This document shows positions 7,768 to 11,933 of a stretch of 11,933 bases of DNA, piece after piece (the first letter of the stretch is position 1; each line of letters starts with the position of its first letter). Both the position numbers and the translations under genes were made by a program. Under the pieces are notes generated by a model. That model worked only from the letters and a program-made list of their open reading frames with translations, did no database searches and was not told the origin of the DNA. This stretch comes from Clostridia bacterium (lineage in GTDB: Bacteria; Bacillota; Clostridia; UMGS1883). The stretch lies in NCBI GenBank assembly GCA_021202495.1, contig JAJQCX010000007.1, positions 1 to 11,933 of the forward strand, read 5' to 3'.

Positions 7768-7877
7768 GCGGTCTACCGCCCAATTAAAAATAAACCATTT
7801 TTATGCGATTTTCTCGCTGTGTCGGTTGTAGGGGCGGGGCTCGTCCCCGCCCGCCGCGCCCGCAGGCGCATAGAAAT

Positions 7878-7900
7878 CAAATTTTGCCTTGCAAAATTTG
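7878..7900. repeat. Perfect 10-bp inverted repeat upstream of purL
   Basis: CAAATTTTGC at 7878-7887 and GCAAAATTTG at 7891-7900 are exact reverse complements separated by CTT. It could be a stem-loop in RNA or a binding site for a dimeric regulator. It overlaps the weak -35 candidate at 7889-7894. No T-run follows, so it is not an intrinsic terminator. It belongs to the repeat element, so regulation of purL is only a possibility. Confidence 0.6.
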
Positions 7901-7917
7901 TTCCTTCATTCTACATT
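7889..7917 (+). promoter_or_regulatory. Weak candidate promoter for purL
   Basis: TTGCAA at 7889-7894 and TACATT at 7912-7917 are separated by 17 bases; each matches four of six consensus positions. Transcription would start about 40 bases before the purL ATG. The surrounding sequence is AT-rich and repetitive, so chance matches are likely. No purine riboswitch core was recognised in the leader. Confidence 0.3.
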
Positions 7918-7966
7918 TTAAATTCTAAATTCTACATTCCAAATAAGAGATCAGGAGGAATTTATC

Positions 7967-10900
7967 ATGCTTCGTATTTTTGTTGAAAAGAAACCCGGGT
8001 TTGACGTCGAGGCACAGGGGCTTTTGTCCGACCTTCGCGAAAATCTCGCAATGGACAATCTTCTCAACGTCAGAATTGTCAACCGCTACGACATCGAGGG
8101 CATTTCCGAGGCGGAATATGCCGCAGCAAAGCCGCTCGTCTTTTCCGAGCCGCCGGTTGACTTCGCCTACGACGAAACCCTCACCGTCGCGGGCGACGAA
8201 ACAATCATCGCAACGGAGTATCTTCCCGGGCAGTACGACCAGCGCGCCGACAGCGCCGCCGTCTGCGTGCAGATTATCACCCAGGGGCAAAAGCCGACCG
8301 TCCGCGTCGCAAAGCTCGTCATTTTAAAGGGCGCAATCACCCCCGAAGATAAAGAGAAGATAACGAAATACTACATCAACCCCGTCGATTCGCGCGTCGC
8401 AAGCCTCGAAAAGCCCGCAACCCTTGTTGAAAAGGCTGCTGCTCCCGAGGACGTAAAGCCTGTTCAAGGCTTTATCACGGCCGACAACGCGGCGCTTTCC
8501 GCCTTAACCAACGAAATGGGCTTTGCCATGGACATGGATGATTTGTATTTCTGTCAAAAATATTTCCGCGACGAGGAAAAGCGCGACCCCACCTACACCG
8601 AAATGCGCGTGATAGATACCTATTGGTCAGACCATTGCCGCCACACGACGTTCGGCACAATTATCGACAATGTCGATATCGACGACGGCTTCACCGCGCT
8701 TAAAGAATCATACGAAGCATATTTATCATCCCGCGAGCGTCTCTATGTCGGAAAGCACAAAAACCTCTGCCTCATGGACATTGCGACAATCGCCGCGAAG
8801 GATTTAAAGAGCCGCGGACTTCTCCAAGGGCTTGACGAGAGCGACGAAATCAACGCCTGCTCCGTAGTTGTCAACGTCGAAATTGACGGCGAAGAGCAGG
8901 AGTGGCTGCTCATGTTCAAAAACGAAACGCATAACCACCCCACCGAAATCGAACCGTTCGGCGGCGCAGCGACGTGTCTTGGCGGCGCGATACGCGACCC
9001 CCTCTCCGGCAGAAGCTACGTTTATCAGGCAATGCGCGTAACCGGCGCGGCGGACCCCAACAAAAAGGTCTCCGAAACGCTCCACGGCAAGCTTCCGCAA
9101 AAGAAGCTCACCCGCACAGCCGCGGCGGGCTATTCGTCCTACGGCAACCAAATAGGTCTTGCCACAGGGCAAGTCAGCGAGGTTTACCACCCCGGCTACG
9201 TTGCCAAGCGCATGGAAATCGGCGCTGTTATCGGCGCGGCTCCCAAGAAAAACGTCATACGCCTGACCCCCGAAAAGGACGATATTATCATTCTCCTCGG
9301 CGGCAGAACGGGGCGCGACGGCTGCGGCGGAGCAACGGGATCCTCCAAAGCCCACACCGAAACGAGCCTCGAAACCTGCGGAGCCGAGGTTCAAAAGGGC
9401 AACGCACCCGAAGAGCGTAAAATTCAGCGCCTTTTCCGCAACCCCGAACTCACGCGCATGATAAAACGCTGCAACGACTTCGGCGCGGGCGGCGTCTCGG
9501 TCGCAATCGGCGAGCTTGCCGATTCGCTCATAATCGATCTTGATAAAGTACCAAAAAAATACGACGGGCTCGACGGCACCGAGCTTGCGATCTCCGAAAG
9601 TCAGGAGCGCATGGCGGTCGTCGTTTCCCCCGAAGATGTCGATAAATTTCTCGCCTTTTCCGCAAAGGAAAACCTTGAAGCGACCCCCGTTGCCCGCGTG
9701 ACGGACGACGAACGCCTCACCATGCTTTGGCGCGGAAAAACAATCGTTTCTCTCAGCCGTGCCTTCCTCAACACCAACGGCGCGGAAAAGCACGCTTCCG
9801 TCAAGGTTAAAAAGCCCGAGGGCAGCGTATTTAAAACTGTCCCCGTGACAAATCTTCACGACCAATGGCTTGCAACTCTTTCGGATCTCAACGTCTGCAG
9901 CCAAAAGGGACTTTCCGAACGCTTTGACGCCTCCATCGGCGCGGCGAGCGTGCTCATGCCCTTCGGCGGCAAAACGCAGCTCACCCCCACCGAGGGCATG
10001 GCGGGCAAGCTCCCGTCCGACAGCGGAAACACCTCCGCCGCATCCCTCATGGCTTACGGCTTTAACCCCACAATTTCCGATTTTTCGCCCTATCACGGCG
10101 CAATCTATGCCGTTGTCGAATCCGTTGCCAAAATCGTGGCGCTCGGCGGCGATTATCACGACTGCTACCTCACGTTCCAGGAATATTTTGAGCGTCTCCA
10201 CGAGGATCCCAAGCGTTGGGGCAAGCCCTTTGCCGCGCTTTTGGGCGCATACACCGCACAGATGAAGCTTCATCTCGCGGCAATCGGCGGCAAGGACTCC
10301 ATGTCGGGCTCCTTTGACGACCTCGACGTTCCGCCCACGCTCGTCTCGTTCGCTGTCGCAATGTGCGACGCTTCAAACGTCATTTCTCCCGAATTTAAAA
10401 AAGTAGGCAGCTGCCTCGTCTTTGTGCCTTTAAAGATTGCCGACGACATGATGTGCGACTTTGACGCGCTCGACAAAACCTACACCGCCATTCACAAGGG
10501 CATCATTGATAAAAAAATAATCTCCGCCTCCGTCATAAAGCACGGCGGCGTGTGCGAAGCGGTCAGCAAAATGTCATTCGGCAATATGATAGGCGCGGCA
10601 ATCGACTGCGACGACGATTTGCTCTTCTCACTCAACCCCGGTTCGCTTTTAGTCGAGGCGACAAACCTCACGCCCTTTGAAAACATAGACCACATCGTAA
10701 TAGGCGAAACGGTTGAGGATGAAAACATCGCCGTCAACGGCGTCACTCTCACAATCTCCGAGTGCCTTGCCGCATGGACGAAGACTCTTGAAAACACCTT
10801 CCCCACCCGCGCCGCGGAGCGCACAACACCCATCACCGACTATTCGTATTCAAAGAAGTCAATTCATATCGCCAAAAACCGCGTCGCGAAGCCTAAGGTA

Positions 10901-11686
10901 TTTATCCCCGTATTCCCCGGCACCAACTGCGAATACGATTCCGCACGTGCCTTCATCAAGGCGGGAGCCGAAACCGATGTATGCGTCTTCCGCAACCTCA
11001 CAATGGGCGACGTCTCCGATTCGCTTAAGGAATTTGCGCAGCGCATTTCCCAAAGCCAAATCATCATGTTCCCCGGCGGCTTCTCCGGCGGCGACGAGCC
11101 CGACGGCAGCGGCAAATTCATTGCCGCCGCGTTCCGCAATCCTTACGTCAAGGAGGAAGTTACAAAGCTTCTCCAAGAGCGCGACGGGCTCATTTTGGGC
11201 ATCTGCAACGGCTTCCAGGCTCTTATCAAGCTCGGTCTCGTGCCCTACGGCGAAATTTGTGACCTCACGGCGGATTCCCCCACCCTCACGTTCAATAACA
11301 TCGGACGCCACGTTTCCTGCATGGCTTACACAAAGGTCGTTTCAACCCTTTCCCCGTGGTTCAACTCCGTTTCACTTGGCGACATTCACGCCGTTCCCGT
11401 CTCCCACGGCGAAGGACGCTTTGTCGCATCCGATGAGGTACTTCAAAAGCTCATCCAAAACGGACAGATTGCCACCCGCTACGTCGACCTTGACGGCAAC
11501 CCCACCAACGCCATGCCCTACAACCCCAACGGCTCGTTTGAAGCAATAGAAGGCATCACCAGCCCCGACGGTCGCGTCTTGGGCAAAATGGCTCACTCCG
11601 AACGCAAGGGCAGCTTTGTTTCCTCAAACATCCCCTTTGAAAAGGATCAAAAAATATTCGAATCTGGCGTCAACTACTTTAAATAA
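7967..11686 (+). CDS. purL: Phosphoribosylformylglycinamidine synthase PurL, single-chain form
   Basis: This cytosolic enzyme does the fourth step of purine synthesis: FGAR, glutamine and ATP give FGAM, glutamate and ADP. The 1239-residue chain fuses all parts that are separate PurS, PurL and PurQ proteins in Bacillus. A PurS-like start spans about 1-160. The synthetase halves carry WSDHCRHTTF at 220-229, ETHNHPTEIEPFGGA from 320 (His324), GGRTGRDGCGGATGSS, NDFGAGGVSVAIGELADSL, ISESQERMAV and AAIGGKDSMSGSF. The C-terminal glutamine amidotransferase runs from about 977. It has PGTNCEYDSARAF, FPGGFSGGDEPDG, the nucleophile Cys1080 in GICNGFQAL, and His1147 and Glu1149 in SHGEGRF. Architecture and length fit the clostridial/streptococcal clade. 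AGGAGG at 7953-7958 sits 8 bases before the ATG. No other pur gene is in the window, and a terminator follows, so it is probably transcribed alone. Confidence 0.97.
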   Translation: MLRIFVEKKPGFDVEAQGLLSDLRENLAMDNLLNVRIVNRYDIEGISEAEYAAAKPLVFSEPPVDFAYDETLTVAGDETIIATEYLPGQYDQRADSAAVCVQIITQGQKPTVRVAKLVILKGAITPEDKEKITKYYINPVDSRVASLEKPATLVEKAAAPEDVKPVQGFITADNAALSALTNEMGFAMDMDDLYFCQKYFRDEEKRDPTYTEMRVIDTYWSDHCRHTTFGTIIDNVDIDDGFTALKESYEAYLSSRERLYVGKHKNLCLMDIATIAAKDLKSRGLLQGLDESDEINACSVVVNVEIDGEEQEWLLMFKNETHNHPTEIEPFGGAATCLGGAIRDPLSGRSYVYQAMRVTGAADPNKKVSETLHGKLPQKKLTRTAAAGYSSYGNQIGLATGQVSEVYHPGYVAKRMEIGAVIGAAPKKNVIRLTPEKDDIIILLGGRTGRDGCGGATGSSKAHTETSLETCGAEVQKGNAPEERKIQRLFRNPELTRMIKRCNDFGAGGVSVAIGELADSLIIDLDKVPKKYDGLDGTELAISESQERMAVVVSPEDVDKFLAFSAKENLEATPVARVTDDERLTMLWRGKTIVSLSRAFLNTNGAEKHASVKVKKPEGSVFKTVPVTNLHDQWLATLSDLNVCSQKGLSERFDASIGAASVLMPFGGKTQLTPTEGMAGKLPSDSGNTSAASLMAYGFNPTISDFSPYHGAIYAVVESVAKIVALGGDYHDCYLTFQEYFERLHEDPKRWGKPFAALLGAYTAQMKLHLAAIGGKDSMSGSFDDLDVPPTLVSFAVAMCDASNVISPEFKKVGSCLVFVPLKIADDMMCDFDALDKTYTAIHKGIIDKKIISASVIKHGGVCEAVSKMSFGNMIGAAIDCDDDLLFSLNPGSLLVEATNLTPFENIDHIVIGETVEDENIAVNGVTLTISECLAAWTKTLENTFPTRAAERTTPITDYSYSKKSIHIAKNRVAKPKVFIPVFPGTNCEYDSARAFIKAGAETDVCVFRNLTMGDVSDSLKEFAQRISQSQIIMFPGGFSGGDEPDGSGKFIAAAFRNPYVKEEVTKLLQERDGLILGICNGFQALIKLGLVPYGEICDLTADSPTLTFNNIGRHVSCMAYTKVVSTLSPWFNSVSLGDIHAVPVSHGEGRFVASDEVLQKLIQNGQIATRYVDLDGNPTNAMPYNPNGSFEAIEGITSPDGRVLGKMAHSERKGSFVSSNIPFEKDQKIFESGVNYFK

Positions 11687-11700
11687 ATAACCTATTTATA

Positions 11701-11736
11701 AACAGCTCTCCGCCAACTGCGACGGAGAGCTGTTTT
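11701..11736 (+). terminator. Intrinsic terminator after purL
   Basis: A perfect 12-bp stem, AACAGCTCTCCG at 11701-11712 with CGGAGAGCTGTT at 11723-11734, encloses a 10-base loop. The T-run TTTT at 11733-11736 overlaps its base, and the stem begins 14 bases after the purL stop. The A/T-rich left flank might allow weak termination from the other strand too. Confidence 0.9.
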
Positions 11737-11903
11737 GCCAAAGAAATTAATACGTATCATAGCAAGGCATTCCGCTGCAATGACAGAACGCGGAAAGAAA
11801 GAACTTATCGATGCCTTATTTGGGGAGGAATGAAATTGCGTTTAAAAAAGTTAATTTGTGCGCAATTTAAAAATTTGATTTCGTGCTTGATGATTAAGAA
11901 GTA
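11737..11903. other. Post-terminator region without a convincing gene
   Basis: Two tiny open frames overlap by ATGA. The first, from ATG 11780 to the TGA ending at 11833, encodes 17 residues; its frame stays open upstream to 11702, through the terminator. The second, from ATG 11830 or TTG 11836 to the TGA ending at 11907, encodes 25 or 23 residues. GGGGAGGA at 11822-11829 gives TTG 11836 good spacing. Neither product is recognised, and the second runs into the -35 box of the edge promoter, so both are more likely chance or remnants than genes. Confidence 0.35.
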
Positions 11904-11932
11904 TTGACAAATCACATTGTGAAACTTATAAT
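11904..11932 (+). promoter_or_regulatory. Consensus sigma-70/sigma-A promoter at the right edge
   Basis: TTGACA at 11904-11909 and TATAAT at 11927-11932 are separated by exactly 17 bases, all three at consensus. The region upstream is AT-rich. Transcription would begin just past the window edge, so the gene it drives is not visible. It is the strongest promoter match I found in the window. Confidence 0.85.
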
Positions 11933-11933
11933 A

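Larger units (their letters stand above)
7773..7937 (+). repeat. Composite intergenic repeat, copy B, with two hairpins
   Basis: This is the fuller version of the element found after ftsK. The left 81 bases match copy A at 67 positions. The GC hairpin is GGGCGGGG at 7832-7839, loop CTCGT, CCCCGCCC at 7845-7852. A second, AT-rich perfect inverted repeat follows at 7878-7900. The element ends in short repeated units such as ACATTTTAAATTCT, as copy A does. Relative to copy A it has about 9 extra bases just after the first hairpin and 21 extra bases (7870-7890) that contain the left arm of the second hairpin. It lies directly upstream of purL and so must be part of, or close to, that gene's control region. 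Confidence 0.8.

Noticed and set aside
7604..7852. Repeated GC hairpins as a CRISPR array
   Set aside because: Spacing is irregular, units differ in length and sequence, and no cas gene is present.
7562..7966. Purine riboswitch or other known leader RNA before purL
   Set aside because: I looked for the conserved junction sequences of a purine riboswitch and did not find them; the structure here is explained by the repeat family. A covariance-model scan would be decisive.
8804..10273. Long open frame on the minus strand inside purL (489 codons)
   Set aside because: It is fully contained in purL, lacks a recognisable family or ribosome site, and is explained by the C-ending codon bias of the + strand gene, which suppresses stops in the opposite frame.
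10713..11549. Second + strand open frame inside the 3' part of purL (278 codons)
   Set aside because: Its product is a Ser/Pro/Arg-rich shadow with no motif, while the purL frame there carries the complete amidotransferase catalytic set.

Overview
The window looks like a chromosomal housekeeping segment from a Gram-positive anaerobe of the class Clostridia, possibly an uncultured Oscillospiraceae-like lineage. The evidence is strong AGGAGG-type ribosome sites, alternative TTG/GTG starts, a three-repeat SLH cell-wall anchor, a long single-chain PurL of the type found in clostridia and streptococci, and moderately GC-rich codons that favour C in third position. The assignment is an inference from these traits. 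All recognisable genes are on the + strand.

Layout. (1) 48-3416: uppP (undecaprenyl-diphosphate phosphatase) and an FtsK/SpoIIIE DNA translocase, 15 nt apart, probably one transcript. (2) 3417-3568: a short gap filled by a composite repeat with a GC-rich hairpin. (3) 3569-7561: a tightly packed trio. A YgiQ-family radical SAM protein has its last 116 nt overlapping folD out of frame. folD is followed 14 nt later by a secreted SLH-domain protein that starts at TTG. (4) 7562-7966: a 405-nt gene-free stretch with three further GC hairpins of the same family, one in a longer copy of the repeat at 3421-3560, plus a perfect 10-bp inverted repeat. (5) 7967-11686: purL, closed by a strong intrinsic terminator at 11701-11736. 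(6) 11737-11933: no convincing gene, ending in a near-perfect sigma-70/sigma-A promoter (TTGACA, 17 nt, TATAAT) that points out of the window.

How the genes relate. UppP recycles the lipid carrier for wall synthesis, FtsK/SpoIIIE clears DNA from the division septum, and the SLH protein is probably held on the wall, so several genes concern the envelope and division. FolD makes the one-carbon folates used in purine synthesis and PurL does step four of that pathway, so these two are metabolically linked although separated by the SLH gene and the repeat-rich gap. No mobile element, CRISPR array, toxin-antitoxin or defence system is visible. The least ordinary features are the GC-hairpin repeat family, the long ygiQ/folD overlap that encodes a basic protein tail, and the consensus promoter at the right edge.
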